Positions 49,430 through 61,041 are shown, counted from the stretch's first letter. The stretch is 64,000 bases of DNA from Selenomonadales bacterium (GCA_029975165.1 JARKPR010000049.1:20433-84432); one strand, 5' to 3'. Numbers and translations are program-made. The notes: generated by a model from the sequence alone, not told the origin.

Positions 49430-50578
49430 TTACACCCCGAAAGCGTCCTTCACCTTTTTGAAGAAACCCTTTTCCTCCGGGTTGACATCTTCGCCGCCGA
49501 GACGGGCGAATTCGCGCAGCAGCTCGCGCTGCCGGTCATTGAGTTTCTTGGGGGTGACGACCTTGATGCGGATATGCTGGTCGCCGCGCCCGTGGCCCCG
49601 GAGGTGGGGAATGCCTTTATCCTTCAAGCGGAGGGTCGTGCCCGACTGGGTGCCCTCGGGGATGCGAACCTGCACCTGGCCGTCGAGGGTGGGCACTTCG
49701 ATTTCGTCGCCGAGGGCGGCCTGCACGATGCTGATCGGCACCTCGCAGATGACGTCGTCGTTCTCGCGCGTGAACAGCTTGTGCGCCTTGACGAAAATAT
49801 AGACATACAGATCGCCGGGCGGGCCGCCGCGCGCCCCCGCCTCGCCCTCGTGGGCGACGCGCAGGCGCGAACCGGTATCGACACCCGGGGGGATCTTGAT
49901 CTTAATGCGGCGGCGCTGGCGGACCTTGCCGCGGCCGCTGCACTCCGGGCACGGCGTGTGGACGATCTTGCCCTCGCCCCGGCAGCGGTCGCACGTCTTG
50001 ACGTTGACCATGCGGCCGAAGGGCGTGTTCTGCACCACCTGCGTCTGGCCGGTGCCGCGGCAGTTCGGGCAAGTCTCGGGGTGGGTGCCGGGCGCCGCGC
50101 CCGAGCCGTGGCAGGCCGGGCAGTCCTCGGTGCGGGGCACCTGGATTTCGGTCTCGAGGCCGAAGGCCGCCTGCTCGAACGGCAACTCCATATCGTAACG
50201 GAGGTCGGCGCCCCGTTCGGGGCCGGTCGGCCGGCCGCCGAAGCCCGCCTGGCCGAAGAACATGTCGAAAATATCCCCGAAGCCGCCGGCCCCGCCGCCA
50301 AAACCGCCGAACCCGCCGAAGCCTCCCTGGCCGCCGCCCGACGCGGCGTCGAACGCGGCATGGCCGAACTGGTCGTACTGGCGGCGGCGCTCGGTGTCGG
50401 ACAGCACCTCGTAGGCCTCGTTGATCTCCTTGAACTTCGCCTCCGCGGCCTTGGGGTCGTCGCGGTTGACGTCGGGATGATACTGGCGGGCCAGCTTGCG
50501 GAACGCCTTCTTTATCTCATCGTCCGAGGCGGATTTGGCCACGCCCAGGACTTCGTAGTAATCGCGCTTGCTACTCAA
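49430..50578 (-). CDS. dnaJ: Chaperone DnaJ
   Basis: This 382-residue Hsp40 has a J domain with HPD ([11 protein letters not shown]), a Gly/Phe-rich region (about 75-115) and a zinc domain with four CxxCxGxG-type repeats ([32 protein letters not shown]). A C-terminal substrate-binding domain follows. It stimulates the DnaK ATPase and delivers clients. The TTG start at 50578 has GGGAG upstream. A 209-nt gap holding repeat copy C separates it from dnaK. Confidence 0.97.
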   Translation of the reverse strand: MSSKRDYYEVLGVAKSASDDEIKKAFRKLARQYHPDVNRDDPKAAEAKFKEINEAYEVLSDTERRRQYDQFGHAAFDAASGGGQGGFGGFGGFGGGAGGFGDIFDMFFGQAGFGGRPTGPERGADLRYDMELPFEQAAFGLETEIQVPRTEDCPACHGSGAAPGTHPETCPNCRGTGQTQVVQNTPFGRMVNVKTCDRCRGEGKIVHTPCPECSGRGKVRQRRRIKIKIPPGVDTGSRLRVAHEGEAGARGGPPGDLYVYIFVKAHKLFTRENDDVICEVPISIVQAALGDEIEVPTLDGQVQVRIPEGTQSGTTLRLKDKGIPHLRGHGRGDQHIRIKVVTPKKLNDRQRELLREFARLGGEDVNPEEKGFFKKVKDAFGV

Positions 50579-50632
50579 AAATCTCCCACCACCCGCTGCC
50601 GGTAAAAAAGCCCGGCCAATCTAAGGAATACC

Positions 50633-50771
50633 GGGACTGTCTAGAAAGCTCCAGATGCACGTCCTGATTACCCCGACCATATCAGCGTTCAATGCGGTAG
50701 GCATCATTCGCGCGTCAAGTGTGCGGGGCGCACCGGGCAGAGCGCCGCAGATGGACTTTCTAGGCAGTCCC
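50633..50771. repeat. Foldback repeat element, copy C (dnaK-dnaJ gap)
   Basis: The left arm GGACTGTCTAGAAAGCTCCA and the right arm, whose complement reads GGACTGCCTAGAAAGTCCA, form a 17-18 bp stem. The inner words CAGATGC and GCCGCAGATGG match copies A and B, but the core is longer and diverged. It lies 16 nt after the dnaK stop. Confidence 0.8.
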
Positions 50772-50787
50772 CTTGTTCTGCTTCTGT

Positions 50788-52641
50788 CTATTTCTTCTTG
50801 TCGTCGTCCATGACCTTGTAATCCGCGTCGACGACCTTCTCGTCTTGCGGCGGCGCTTCCTGGCCGGGGGCCGCCTCGGGACCGGCGCCCTGCGGGCCGG
50901 CCTGCGGACCGGCCTGGTTGTAGACCGCCGAGGTCAGCTCGTACAGCGGCTTGGTCAGCGCCTCGGTATCGGCCTTAATCTTCTCGATATCGTTACCCTT
51001 GAGGGTCTCCTTCAGCGTATCAGCCGCCTGCTGCACCTTCTCCACCAAAGCCTTGTCGGCCTTGTCGCCCAGGTCCTTGATCGTCTTCTCAGCCTGATAG
51101 ACGAGCGAGTCGGCGCTGTTGCGCGCCTCGACCTCCTCGCGGCGCTTCTTGTCCTCGGCGGCGTGGGACTCGGCCTCCTTCACCATCCGCTCCACCTCGT
51201 CCTTGGGCAGGCCGCCGGAAGCGGTAATGGTGATCTTCTGCTCCTTGCCTGTGCCGAGATCCTTGGCGGACACGTGGACGATGCCGTTGGCATCGATGTC
51301 GAACGTAACCTCGATGCGCGGCACGCCCCGCGGCGCCGGCGGGATGCCGGACAGCTCGAAGCGGCCGAGCGTCTTGTTGGACGCGGCCATATCCCGTTCG
51401 CCCTGGAGGACATGGATGTCGACCGACGGCTGGTTGTCGGACGCCGTCGAAAACACCTGGCTCTTGGACGTGGGGATGGTGGTGTTGCGGTCGATGATCT
51501 TGGTAAACACGCCGCCGAGCGTCTCGATGCCCAGCGACAGCGGCGTCACGTCGAGCAGCAGCACATCCTTGACCTCGCCCACCAGCACGCCGGCCTGGAT
51601 GGCGGCGCCCACGGCCACGCACTCGTCGGGGTTGATGCCGCGGTGGGGTTCCTTGCCGAGGAACTTCTTGATCGCCTCCTGCACGGCCGGGATGCGGGTC
51701 GAGCCGCCCACGAGGATGATCTTGTCGATGTCCTTCGGGGCCAGCCCGGCGTCGGACATCGCCTGGCGGGTGGGGCCCATCGTGGCTTCCACCAGGTCGG
51801 CGGTCAGCTCGTCGAACTTGGCGCGGGTCAGATTGACGTCGAGGTGCTTGGGCCCCGACTGGTCGGCGGTGATGAACGGCAGGTTGACGTTGGTCGTCAG
51901 CACGCCGGAAAGCTCGATCTTGGCCTTCTCCGCCGCCTCCTTGAGGCGCTGCATGGCCATGCGGTCCTTAGTGAGGTCGATGCCGCTCTCCTTCTTGAAC
52001 TCGGCCACCAGCCAGTTCATGACGCGATCGTCGAAGTCGTCGCCGCCCAGGCGGCCGTTGCCGCTCGTCGCCTTGACCTCGAACACGCCGTCGCCCAGTT
52101 CGAGGATGGACACGTCGAACGTGCCGCCCCCGAGGTCGAAGACGAGGATGGTGTGGTCTTCGCCCTTGTCGAGGCCGTAGGCCAGCGCGGCCGCCGTCGG
52201 CTCGTTGATGATGCGCAGCACCTCGAGGCCGGCGATCGCCCCGGCGTCCTTGGTCGCCTGGCGCTGGCTGTCGGAGAAGTAGGCGGGCACGGTGATGACC
52301 GCCTTGGTTATCTTTTCGCCCAGGTACGCTTCGGCGTCGATCTTCATCTTCTGCAGGATCATCGCCGAAATTTCCTGGGGTGTGTAATCCTTGCCATCGA
52401 TCGCCACCTTATGCGCGGTGCCCATGTGGCGCTTGATCGAGCTTACCGTGCGGTCGGGGTTGGAGACCGCCTGCCGTTTGGCCAGCTGGCCCACCAGCCG
52501 CTCGCCTGTCTTGGAAAAGCCGACCACCGACGGAGTGAGGCGGCTGCCTTCGGCGTTGGCGATTACGACCGGCTCGCCGCCCTCCATGAAGGCGACCACC
52601 GAGTTGGTCGTGCCGAGGTCTATCCCGATGACCTTTGCCAT
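50788..52641 (-). CDS. dnaK: Chaperone DnaK (Hsp70)
   Basis: This 617-residue Hsp70 has ATPase motifs [22 protein letters not shown] and [10 protein letters not shown], a substrate-binding domain (about 385-510) and a Gly/Ala/Pro/Gln-rich tail ending [14 protein letters not shown] 52641 lies 8 nt after AAGGAGG; ATG 52647 is too close. It works with GrpE and DnaJ encoded on both sides. Confidence 0.98.
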   Translation of the reverse strand: MAKVIGIDLGTTNSVVAFMEGGEPVVIANAEGSRLTPSVVGFSKTGERLVGQLAKRQAVSNPDRTVSSIKRHMGTAHKVAIDGKDYTPQEISAMILQKMKIDAEAYLGEKITKAVITVPAYFSDSQRQATKDAGAIAGLEVLRIINEPTAAALAYGLDKGEDHTILVFDLGGGTFDVSILELGDGVFEVKATSGNGRLGGDDFDDRVMNWLVAEFKKESGIDLTKDRMAMQRLKEAAEKAKIELSGVLTTNVNLPFITADQSGPKHLDVNLTRAKFDELTADLVEATMGPTRQAMSDAGLAPKDIDKIILVGGSTRIPAVQEAIKKFLGKEPHRGINPDECVAVGAAIQAGVLVGEVKDVLLLDVTPLSLGIETLGGVFTKIIDRNTTIPTSKSQVFSTASDNQPSVDIHVLQGERDMAASNKTLGRFELSGIPPAPRGVPRIEVTFDIDANGIVHVSAKDLGTGKEQKITITASGGLPKDEVERMVKEAESHAAEDKKRREEVEARNSADSLVYQAEKTIKDLGDKADKALVEKVQQAADTLKETLKGNDIEKIKADTEALTKPLYELTSAVYNQAGPQAGPQGAGPEAAPGQEAPPQDEKVVDADYKVMDDDKKK

Positions 52642-52675
52642 ACACATTCTCCTCCTTAGCTCAACATCTATAAAA

Positions 52676-53230
52676 TCAACTGTTGCCTACGACTTTGACC
52701 ATGCTGGCCCGCAGAACCCTGCCGTTGATCTCATACCCCTTCTGCAGCTCCTCGACGACCTGGCCGTCGGGCTGGGCGGCGTCCTCCACCCGCAGCACCG
52801 CCTCATGGCGGGCCGGGTCGAACTGGCAGCCCACCGCGGCGATCGGCGTTACGCCGAACCTTTCCATGATGGCGCCGAACTGGCGGTAGATCATCGCCAC
52901 CCCGGTGCGGACCTGGGCGGCGTCCTCGCCGGGAGCGGCCAGCGCCCGCTCGAAGTTGTCGAGCACGGGCAGCAGCTCCCTGAACACCTCGCCGGCCACC
53001 ACCTGGGACAATTCCTCCTTCTCCTTCTGGGAGCGGCGGCGGAAATTGTCGAAATCGGCCTGCAGCCTGAGCAACCGGTTGTTCGATTCGTCGAGCTCGC
53101 GGTTCTTCGCGTCGAGCGCCGCCGCGCCGTCCTTAATCTCGCCGCGGTCGCAGCCCGTCTCGGCCTCCGCGGCCTGTTCGCCGCCGACGGCGGCTTCAGC
53201 TTGCCGGTCGTCCTGGTATTTCTCCTCCAT
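52676..53230 (-). CDS. grpE: Nucleotide exchange factor GrpE
   Basis: This 184-residue protein has an acidic N-terminus, a long coiled coil (about 35-80; [19 protein letters not shown]) and a C-terminal beta domain ([39 protein letters not shown]). It exchanges ADP for ATP on DnaK. It follows the chaperonin gene by 48 nt. Confidence 0.96.
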   Translation of the reverse strand: MEEKYQDDRQAEAAVGGEQAAEAETGCDRGEIKDGAAALDAKNRELDESNNRLLRLQADFDNFRRRSQKEKEELSQVVAGEVFRELLPVLDNFERALAAPGEDAAQVRTGVAMIYRQFGAIMERFGVTPIAAVGCQFDPARHEAVLRVEDAAQPDGQVVEELQKGYEINGRVLRASMVKVVGNS

Positions 53231-53278
53231 TAAACCGTATCACCTCGCGCTTACTAAACTATCTGGCAAAGGGCCTCC

Positions 53279-54865
53279 CTAAAAATCCGGCATGCCGGTC
53301 TCGCCGGCGCCAGACTGCTTGGCGGCGTTCGCCCCTTCCTCTTTCTTCTTGATGATCGTGTCGATGCGCAGGATGGCCACCGCGACCTCGCCGGCCGCCT
53401 TGATGGCATGCACCTTCACCGGCACGGGATCGACGACGCCGCGGGCCAGCATATCGGCCACCTCGCCGCTGTCGCAGTCGACCGCCAGCGAGTCCTTGCC
53501 TGCGGCCGCCTGGGCGGCGACGACCTCCTCCACCTTCTCCAGGGGGTTGAAGCCGGCGTTCTCGACGATCTGGGCCAGGGGGCGCCTGAGAGCGTTGGCC
53601 ACGCAGTCCACGCCGTACGCCGCCATCCCCTTGATACCCTCACGCGCCTTCTCGACCTCGCGGGCCACGGCGATCTCCACCGCGCCGCCGCCGGGTACGC
53701 AGCCGCCCTTGACCGCGGCCTGCAGGCTGGAGGCGGCGTCCTTGGCAATGCGCTCCCGCTCGCCGACCACCTCTTCCGTCGCCGCGCCCACCAGGATGGT
53801 GGCCATCGGCTTGCCGCGGCCGCCGAGGATGCGAACCTGTTCCAGCTTCTCGTCCTCGTACACCTTATCGGCAGTCCCCAGATACTTCTCGATATCGGCC
53901 GGGTCCTTCTTCAGCCCCGTCCGCTTGATGACGCGCGCGCCGCAATGCTCGGCGGCCCGGCGCATATCCTTCGCCGCCACCCGCTGCACGATCATGATGC
54001 CCGCGTCGGTGAAAATCTCCTCCGCCGAAGCGTGGACGCCGCGGTCGACCAACACCACCTGCACGCCTAAAGCGACGATCTTGCGGACATTGGCCTTGAA
54101 CTCCTCCTGCAGCTCTATGTAGCGCTTGAAGCCAGCCTCGGTGCCCAGCGCCCCGTCTTCGATCTCCTCCGGCTCGAGGGCGTCGTCGACCAGCAGCAGC
54201 CTGGCGTTCTCCACCGTCGCCGGCATATCCTTGTTCATCCGTTCCTTATCGACGATCACGCCCAGGAAGACCTCATTTTCGGCGCCTTCCTCGGCGGTGA
54301 CGATGTCGGCCAGCTTGAAGTTGGGCTCGTTCAGCTTCTCCAGGCCGATGAGGCGGGCGGCCGCCACCACCAGGTCGGCGATGTCGCGGTGTTCGCGGCC
54401 GGCGATAACGGCGATGTTCTCCAGCACCGGGTCGTCGGCCGAGCCTATCTGCCGGCCGCGCTCCTTGACGGCCGCCAGCGCCACGGCGATGCCATGCTTG
54501 ATGCCCTCGATCACTCTGGCCACCGGCACGCCTCGCAGCACCTGGTTGACACCCTCGGCCACAAGGCCGCCGGCCATAATCGTCGCCGTCGTCGTGCCGT
54601 CGCCCACCTCGGCCTGCTGGGCCTTGGCGATATTGATGAGCATTTTGGCGGCCGGGTGGTTGACGTCCATCTTATCGAGGATGGTCACCCCGTCGTTGGT
54701 GATGATGACCTCGCCGAAACGATCCACCAGCATCGTGTCCAGACCTTTGGGGCCGATCGTGCCTTCCACCGCCGCGGTAATGGCCCGCACGGCGCCCGAA
54801 TTCGTAAGGAGGGCGGCCAGCCGTTCGTCGACCTCGGCGCCGCTGCCTGCCTGTTTCAGATTCAT
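53279..54865 (-). CDS. Group III (archaeal-like, thermosome/TCP-1 fold) chaperonin
   Basis: This 528-residue chaperonin matches the group II-like fold, not GroEL. ATPase motifs are EGTIGPKGLDTM, TNDGVTIL and VGDGTTTATIMAGGL. The GCVPGGGAVEIAVA segment is present, and residues about 245-275 read as the helical protrusion that serves as a built-in lid. The C-terminal GGM tail of GroEL is absent. Archaeal-like chaperonins located in bacterial dnaK operons were described as group III from Carboxydothermus hydrogenoformans and relatives; this gene lies exactly there, between hrcA and grpE. It should fold proteins without GroES. CIRCE/HrcA control is expected. Confidence 0.93.
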   Translation of the reverse strand: MNLKQAGSGAEVDERLAALLTNSGAVRAITAAVEGTIGPKGLDTMLVDRFGEVIITNDGVTILDKMDVNHPAAKMLINIAKAQQAEVGDGTTTATIMAGGLVAEGVNQVLRGVPVARVIEGIKHGIAVALAAVKERGRQIGSADDPVLENIAVIAGREHRDIADLVVAAARLIGLEKLNEPNFKLADIVTAEEGAENEVFLGVIVDKERMNKDMPATVENARLLLVDDALEPEEIEDGALGTEAGFKRYIELQEEFKANVRKIVALGVQVVLVDRGVHASAEEIFTDAGIMIVQRVAAKDMRRAAEHCGARVIKRTGLKKDPADIEKYLGTADKVYEDEKLEQVRILGGRGKPMATILVGAATEEVVGERERIAKDAASSLQAAVKGGCVPGGGAVEIAVAREVEKAREGIKGMAAYGVDCVANALRRPLAQIVENAGFNPLEKVEEVVAAQAAAGKDSLAVDCDSGEVADMLARGVVDPVPVKVHAIKAAGEVAVAILRIDTIIKKKEEGANAAKQSGAGETGMPDF

Positions 54866-54971
54866 ACCATTCCTCCCGCTAGCCTATATCTTATTCTGGT
54901 CTTTTACTTCAATATGTATGACTGCGGACCGGCCGCCGGGCAGACCCGCGCCGGCCCGCCCGCTCCGGCGG

Positions 54972-56003
54972 TCAGAACGCCTTATACTTCTTGAGCGTCT
55001 CGCCGAGGTGCTGGTGCATGAACTCCAGCACGGCCATGATCTTGCCGTACTCCATGCGGGTGGGCCCCAGCACGGCCAGCGTGCCGATGACCTGGCCCTC
55101 GACGCGGTAGGTCGCCTGTACCACGCTGCAGTTCTGGATGCCGCTGTACTTGTTCTCCTGGCCGATCGTGACCACCACGCCCTCGCCGTCCTGCATATGG
55201 AGGATGTCGGACAGCAGCTTCTCCTCCTCCAGCATCGTCAGCAGGCCGCGGATCTTATCGACGTCGCGGAACTCCGGCTGGGCGAGCAGTTGGGTGGCGC
55301 CGCCGAGATACACCTTCTCGGACCGCTCCACCGCCAGGGCCTGGCGAAGCACGGCCAGAGCGGTCTCGAACAGGGCCGGGTTCGAGAGGATATCGTTTCT
55401 GATCTCCCGCAGCACGGAATGCTTGATCTGGCCGAAGCTCAGCCCGGCCAGCTTATCGTTGATGTTCGCCGCGATCTCCTGCAAATCCTGGAACGACGTA
55501 CCGGCAGGCATCTCGATCACCTTGTTCTCCACGTACCCGGCATCGGTGACGACCACCACGATCGCCCGCCGCTCGTCCAGGGGCAGGAACTGCAGATACT
55601 TGAACAGCGCCTTGGAAATCTGCGGGGCGGTGACCAGCGACACGGCGTGGGTCATGCGGGAGATGATCTTGGCCGTCTCCTGGAAAACCTCCTCCAGGCT
55701 GCGGACCCTCGACTCGTACCAGTTGGTGATCAGCTTGGCATCGCTATCGGCGATCTTCGGCGGCGCCAGCAGGCAGTCGACGTAGAAACGGTAACCGCGG
55801 GGCGAAGGGATGCGGCCGGCCGAGGTATGCGGCTGTTCCAGGAAACCGAGAATCTCGAGGTCGGCCATCTCGTTGCGGATGGTCGCCGGGCTGATGCCTA
55901 ACGAATACTTACGGGCCAGCGTCCGCGACCCCACCGGTTCGGCGGTGGTGACGTAGTCGTCGACAATCGTCTGGAGAATTTTACGTTTGCGGTCGTCAAG
56001 CAT
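54972..56003 (-). CDS. hrcA: Heat-shock repressor HrcA
   Basis: This 343-residue protein has an N-terminal winged helix (KILQTIVDDYVTTAEPVGSRTLARKYSLGISPATIRNEMADLE, landmark PVGSRTLARKY) and a GAF-like core with an inserted dimerising domain. It binds CIRCE and is reactivated by chaperonins. A CIRCE element lies 71 nt upstream of its start, so it regulates its own operon. The next gene downstream is the group III chaperonin, not groES-groEL. Confidence 0.96.
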   Translation of the reverse strand: MLDDRKRKILQTIVDDYVTTAEPVGSRTLARKYSLGISPATIRNEMADLEILGFLEQPHTSAGRIPSPRGYRFYVDCLLAPPKIADSDAKLITNWYESRVRSLEEVFQETAKIISRMTHAVSLVTAPQISKALFKYLQFLPLDERRAIVVVVTDAGYVENKVIEMPAGTSFQDLQEIAANINDKLAGLSFGQIKHSVLREIRNDILSNPALFETALAVLRQALAVERSEKVYLGGATQLLAQPEFRDVDKIRGLLTMLEEEKLLSDILHMQDGEGVVVTIGQENKYSGIQNCSVVQATYRVEGQVIGTLAVLGPTRMEYGKIMAVLEFMHQHLGETLKKYKAF

Positions 56004-56073
56004 CGGCCACCCCTCCCTCGTCTCGTTAGCGGAGCGCTTTTTTCCGTTAACGTTTAAATCCGGATTGTCGTTA

Positions 56074-56100
56074 TTAGCACTCCTCTCAATCGAGTGCTAA
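56074..56100. promoter_or_regulatory. CIRCE operator of the hrcA-chaperonin-dnaK operon
   Basis: Perfect arms TTAGCACTC (56074-56082) and GAGTGCTAA (56092-56100) with a 9-bp spacer match the CIRCE consensus. It lies just downstream of the -10 box, where HrcA binding blocks initiation. Confidence 0.97.
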
Positions 56101-56111
56101 CATCTATTAAA

Positions 56112-56140
56112 AAAATACCATTCCCCCTTGCCGATGTCAA
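56112..56140 (-). promoter_or_regulatory. Sigma-A promoter of the heat-shock operon
   Basis: Minus-strand perfect TTGACA (56140-56135) and TATTTT (56117-56112) are separated by 17 nt, immediately before CIRCE. Confidence 0.85.
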
Positions 56141-56159
56141 GGTTCTGCGGACGTTTTCA

Positions 56160-57299
56160 TTAGCCGTCGGGAAGAAAACTGGCAAAAACCACGTTGCCGT
56201 ATTTCTGCCCCTGGGCGGTGAGGCGGAGTCCGTCCCCGTCGGCCGCCACCAGTCCCTGGCCGGCCAGCCTGTCGACGACCGCCCCGTAGCGCCGCAGGAA
56301 GTCCTCGCCGAAACGGGCCGCGAAAGCGGCAAAGGAAACGCCCTCCGCCGTCCGCAGGGCCAGGAAGGCATACTCGGCCATCGCCACCGCCGGCGCCGGC
56401 CGCTCGCGGCTTATCGTCGCCTCCCCGCCGGCCGCCACGCGGGCGATATACTCCCGCACGTCCGCGACGTTCGCCGTCCGCTCCCCTTGCCAAAACGAAT
56501 GGGCCGCCGCCCCCACGCCGACGTACGGCTCGTAGCGCCAGTACTTCATATTATGGCGGCACTCGGCCCCCGGCCGGGCGTAATTCGAAATCTCGTAGCG
56601 GCGAAAGCCGTGCGCCGGCAGAAAAGCGGCCGCCATATCGTACATCGCCTCCTCGTCCTCCTCGTCCGGCAAGGCCAGGCGCCCGGCCGCCGCCAGGGCG
56701 GCGAACGGCGTGCCCTCCTCCACCTTGAGGCCGTACGCCGAGATATGCTCGACAGGCAGCGCCGCCGCCCGCTCCAGCCCGGCGCGGAAACCGGCCGGCG
56801 TCTGCCTCGGCAGGCCGTACATCAGATCGACGCTCACGCGCGCGAAACCGGCGGCCCGCACCGTCCAGGCCGCCTCGGCCGCCTCGGCGGCGGTGTGGAT
56901 GCGCCCGGCCGCCGCCAGCACCTTATCGTCGAAGGCCTGGACGCCGAGGCTGACGCGGCTCGCGCCCGCCGCCCTCAGCGCCGCCAGCTTGTCGCCGGCC
57001 AGCGTGCCGGGGTTGGCCTCGACCGTAAACTCGGCGCCCGGCGCGACGGCGACGCTCTGCCGCAGGCAGCGGCCGATCGCCGCCAGGCACTCGGTCGGCA
57101 GCACCGTCGGCGTGCCGCCGCCGATGTAAACGGTATCGACCGCACAGGCCGACAAAAGGCCGCCCTTGCCGGCGATCTCCCGGCACAGGGCGGCGGTATA
57201 AGCTGCGTACAGTTCTTCCGCCCCGGCCACGGAAGGGAAATCGCAGTACAGGCATTTCCGTCGGCAGAAGGGAATGTGGATGTAGAGGCCGAGATTCAT
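56160..57299 (-). CDS. hemW: Heme chaperone HemW (radical SAM)
   Basis: This 379-residue protein has radical SAM cysteines in PFCRRKCLYCDF, the GGGTPTVL motif and a C-terminal HemW domain. It lacks the extra N-terminal part of HemN, so HemW (heme insertion) rather than coproporphyrinogen oxidase is preferred. ATG 57299 gives the standard MNLGLYIHIPFC start; the frame that continues upstream translates repeat copy B. The lepA-hemW-hrcA order is conserved in Firmicutes. Confidence 0.92.
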   Translation of the reverse strand: MNLGLYIHIPFCRRKCLYCDFPSVAGAEELYAAYTAALCREIAGKGGLLSACAVDTVYIGGGTPTVLPTECLAAIGRCLRQSVAVAPGAEFTVEANPGTLAGDKLAALRAAGASRVSLGVQAFDDKVLAAAGRIHTAAEAAEAAWTVRAAGFARVSVDLMYGLPRQTPAGFRAGLERAAALPVEHISAYGLKVEEGTPFAALAAAGRLALPDEEDEEAMYDMAAAFLPAHGFRRYEISNYARPGAECRHNMKYWRYEPYVGVGAAAHSFWQGERTANVADVREYIARVAAGGEATISRERPAPAVAMAEYAFLALRTAEGVSFAAFAARFGEDFLRRYGAVVDRLAGQGLVAADGDGLRLTAQGQKYGNVVFASFLPDG

Positions 57300-57315
57300 A
57301 AAACCCGTCTCCTTC

Positions 57316-57439
57316 AAGGCTTTTCCAAAAGCTCCAGATGCAAGGCGCACCGGAGGCTGACACCGGAAGCGTACACGGGACGTACGCTGAGGATGGCAGC
57401 CGAGGAGCAACGCCGCAGATGGACTTTTGGGGAAGCCTT
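57316..57439. repeat. Foldback repeat element, copy B (hemW-lepA gap)
   Basis: The left arm AAGGCTTTTCCAAAAGCTCCA and the right arm, complement AAGGCTTCCCCAAAAGTCCA, enclose a core that differs from copy A at only about three positions over roughly 95 bp. The outer arms differ from copy A in sequence yet pair with each other. It ends 2 nt from the lepA stop codon. Confidence 0.85.
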
Positions 57440-57441
57440 CC

Positions 57442-59238
<1,797 letters not shown>

Positions 59239-59275
59239 ATATAAACGCTACCTCTCAGGCTAGATTTCTAATCAA

Positions 59276-59303
59276 TTATAGCATCCGACCCCTCCGCCCG
59301 CAA
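59276..59303 (-). promoter_or_regulatory. Sigma-A type promoter of lepA
   Basis: Minus-strand TTGCGG (59303-59298) and perfect TATAAT are separated by 17 nt, the -10 box ending near 59275, about 37 nt before the start codon. Confidence 0.75.
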
Positions 59304-59312
59304 GCTATTCCC

Positions 59313-59762
59313 CTATTGCTTCACCGTATCGATCATCTTGCGCACCAGCGGCCGCAGCTCCTCGACATACACGTTCAACTCAGCCCTTGTTCGCCAGGCC
59401 GCGGCCACGAACTGCCGCCGCCACACATCAAGCCAATATTCCGCCGCGGCCAGTTCGATCCGCGCCACCGTCGGCACAGTGACGCTCAGCCCGGCCGCCG
59501 CCACCCTCAGCGTGCCGTCGCCGCTCGCGATCGTGCCCGCCGGGAAGGCCGCCTTCATCACCAGGCTCTGGCCGAGCAGGTATGCGCGGTAATAACCGGC
59601 CGCGTCGCGGCGGATGGCCAGCGCCTGGGCGAAATCGTTCCTGGCCGTGAGGCGGTTGAGCTGGTTGTCCGCCGCCGTCACCCCCACGGCGACCGCCACG
59701 GCGAGAACGGCCAGCCCGCGGGTTATAACCTTGGCGTCGTTGGTTGATAAAGTTAAAAGCAT
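59313..59762 (-). CDS. Hypothetical membrane-anchored protein (149 aa)
   Basis: I do not recognise a family. It has one N-terminal hydrophobic helix (about 15-31, LAVLAVAVAVGVTAAD) and then an Ala/Arg-rich, largely helical extracytoplasmic region with a TVPTVARIELAAAEYWLDVWRRQF segment (landmark EYWLDVWRRQF). ATG 59762 follows GGGAGG. It lies between spoIIP and lepA on the same strand; a sporulation link is only positional. Confidence 0.7.
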   Translation of the reverse strand: MLLTLSTNDAKVITRGLAVLAVAVAVGVTAADNQLNRLTARNDFAQALAIRRDAAGYYRAYLLGQSLVMKAAFPAGTIASGDGTLRVAAAGLSVTVPTVARIELAAAEYWLDVWRRQFVAAAWRTRAELNVYVEELRPLVRKMIDTVKQ

Positions 59763-59848
59763 GATGGCACCTCCCGGCTCTGGCTATATTATCCAGCAAT
59801 TACGCCCCCCTTATTCGTCGGGACCGTCGCCCCCTCCCCCGCGGCCGT

Positions 59849-60886
59849 CTACGACTCCGCCAGAATCTCCGCCACCACATCCCCTAAGAGCTCGATGCTG
59901 CGGATCGCCTCCTCGCGGCTGTTCTCCTGGCAGCCCACCTCGACGAGCAGCGCCCGCGGATGGAGATGCTGATTGTAGCGCCACTCCACCAGTTGGATGC
60001 CGCGCGACAGGCCGGGATAATGCTGGTTGAGCCTGGCGTCGATCAGCTTGGCGAACGCGTGGTTCTGCTGCCAGTGGGGCTGCACCAGGTCCTGCTGGCC
60101 CATGCCCACCACCAGCGTGATGCGGGCCATCTCCACGCCGTTGACGGTCACGAGCGAGTTCTCGCGCTTGTCGGCGTCGCGGTGGATATCGAAGATCATC
60201 TGGATGGACGGGTTGTCGGCCAGCATCTTCCTGGCCGTGGCCTCGGACGGTCCGTACGCCTTCATGAAGCTCGGATAGTCGTGGATGTTGCGGCTCTGCA
60301 CCGCCGCGATGCCGTGCTTGGCCAGCCGCTGCAGCAGCGCGTCGCCCACGTCCACGATGTCGCCCCGCTGGCCGCCGGGCCGGTGGGTGACCCCCGACGT
60401 AGGCAGGAAGGACTCGGCCGTATGGGTGTGATAGATGCCCACCAGCGGCTTGCCGGCAGGCGTGAGGCCTTTGAACTCGAACTTCGGGAAATTGGGCAGC
60501 GATATCGCCGTCACCGCCGGCTGGCCGGGCTTGAAAAGGCTCATGAACGGGATCTCCGTCCGCAGCAGCGAGCGCATGTCGCGGATGTCGACCCCGGTGG
60601 CGAACAATAGCGCCGTCCGGAAAAGGGAATGGACGGTTACCACCGGCTTCACCTTCACCGGCGACACATCGCCGGCCGCGCTGAACCCCGGTATCCCCGC
60701 GGACAGTATCTTCCCCCACGGGACGAGAAATATCGGCAACTGCCCCTCCTCCCGGTCCGCGGTCGTAAGTCCCTGGGCAAATACGGCGCAACACAGCGCC
60801 GATAAAATCGCGGCGATCACGACCACCGCCGTCGTCTGCCAGAACCGCTTCTTTTCCCGCCGTTTCCGCTGCCGCCTTGTCACCAT
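59849..60886 (-). CDS. spoIIP: Stage II sporulation protein SpoIIP
   Basis: This 345-residue protein has an N-terminal transmembrane helix (about 16-36) and a C-terminal amidase/endopeptidase domain with GIYHTHTAESFLPT, FDIHRDADK and LLVEVGCQENSREEA motifs holding probable zinc ligands. With SpoIID and SpoIIM it degrades septal peptidoglycan to allow engulfment. It follows gpr, the usual gpr-spoIIP order. A sigma-E-like promoter lies upstream. Confidence 0.95.
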   Translation of the reverse strand: MVTRRQRKRREKKRFWQTTAVVVIAAILSALCCAVFAQGLTTADREEGQLPIFLVPWGKILSAGIPGFSAAGDVSPVKVKPVVTVHSLFRTALLFATGVDIRDMRSLLRTEIPFMSLFKPGQPAVTAISLPNFPKFEFKGLTPAGKPLVGIYHTHTAESFLPTSGVTHRPGGQRGDIVDVGDALLQRLAKHGIAAVQSRNIHDYPSFMKAYGPSEATARKMLADNPSIQMIFDIHRDADKRENSLVTVNGVEMARITLVVGMGQQDLVQPHWQQNHAFAKLIDARLNQHYPGLSRGIQLVEWRYNQHLHPRALLVEVGCQENSREEAIRSIELLGDVVAEILAES

Positions 60887-60944
60887 GCGTTATCCCGCCG
60901 CCTCCTGCATTGCCTGTTGTTTACATTCCATTTGTTTACATACC

Positions 60945-60975
60945 ATGTATATGCTTAGGCTTTAAGGCAATATGC
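60945..60975 (-). promoter_or_regulatory. Sigma-E-like sporulation promoter of spoIIP
   Basis: Minus-strand GCATATT (60975-60969) and CATATACAT (60953-60945) are spaced by 15 nt, close to the sigma-E pattern (ATATT, then CATACAAT-like). spoIIP is a sigma-E gene in Bacillus. Confidence 0.5.
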
Positions 60976-60979
60976 ATGA

Positions 60980-61020
60980 GGAGGCCGCTAAAAAGCCCCC
61001 CGGACTTCTTAGCGGCCTCC
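60980..61020 (-). terminator. 12-bp hairpin downstream of gpr, probable terminator
   Basis: GGAGGCCGCTAA and TTAGCGGCCTCC are perfectly complementary across a 17-nt loop, 21 nt after the gpr stop. There is no T run after it, so termination is uncertain. Confidence 0.45.
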
Positions 61021-61041
61021 GGCAGAAAACGGCGGGATTTT

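Noticed and set aside
53279..54865. GroEL identity for the chaperonin gene
   Set aside because: The motifs GPKGLDTM, NDGVTIL and GDGTTTATI in thermosome context, the lack of a GGM tail and the absence of groES point to the group II/III fold.
56160..57410. HemW start at 57410
   Set aside because: The added 37 residues translate repeat copy B; the family start MNLGLYIHIPFC is at 57299.
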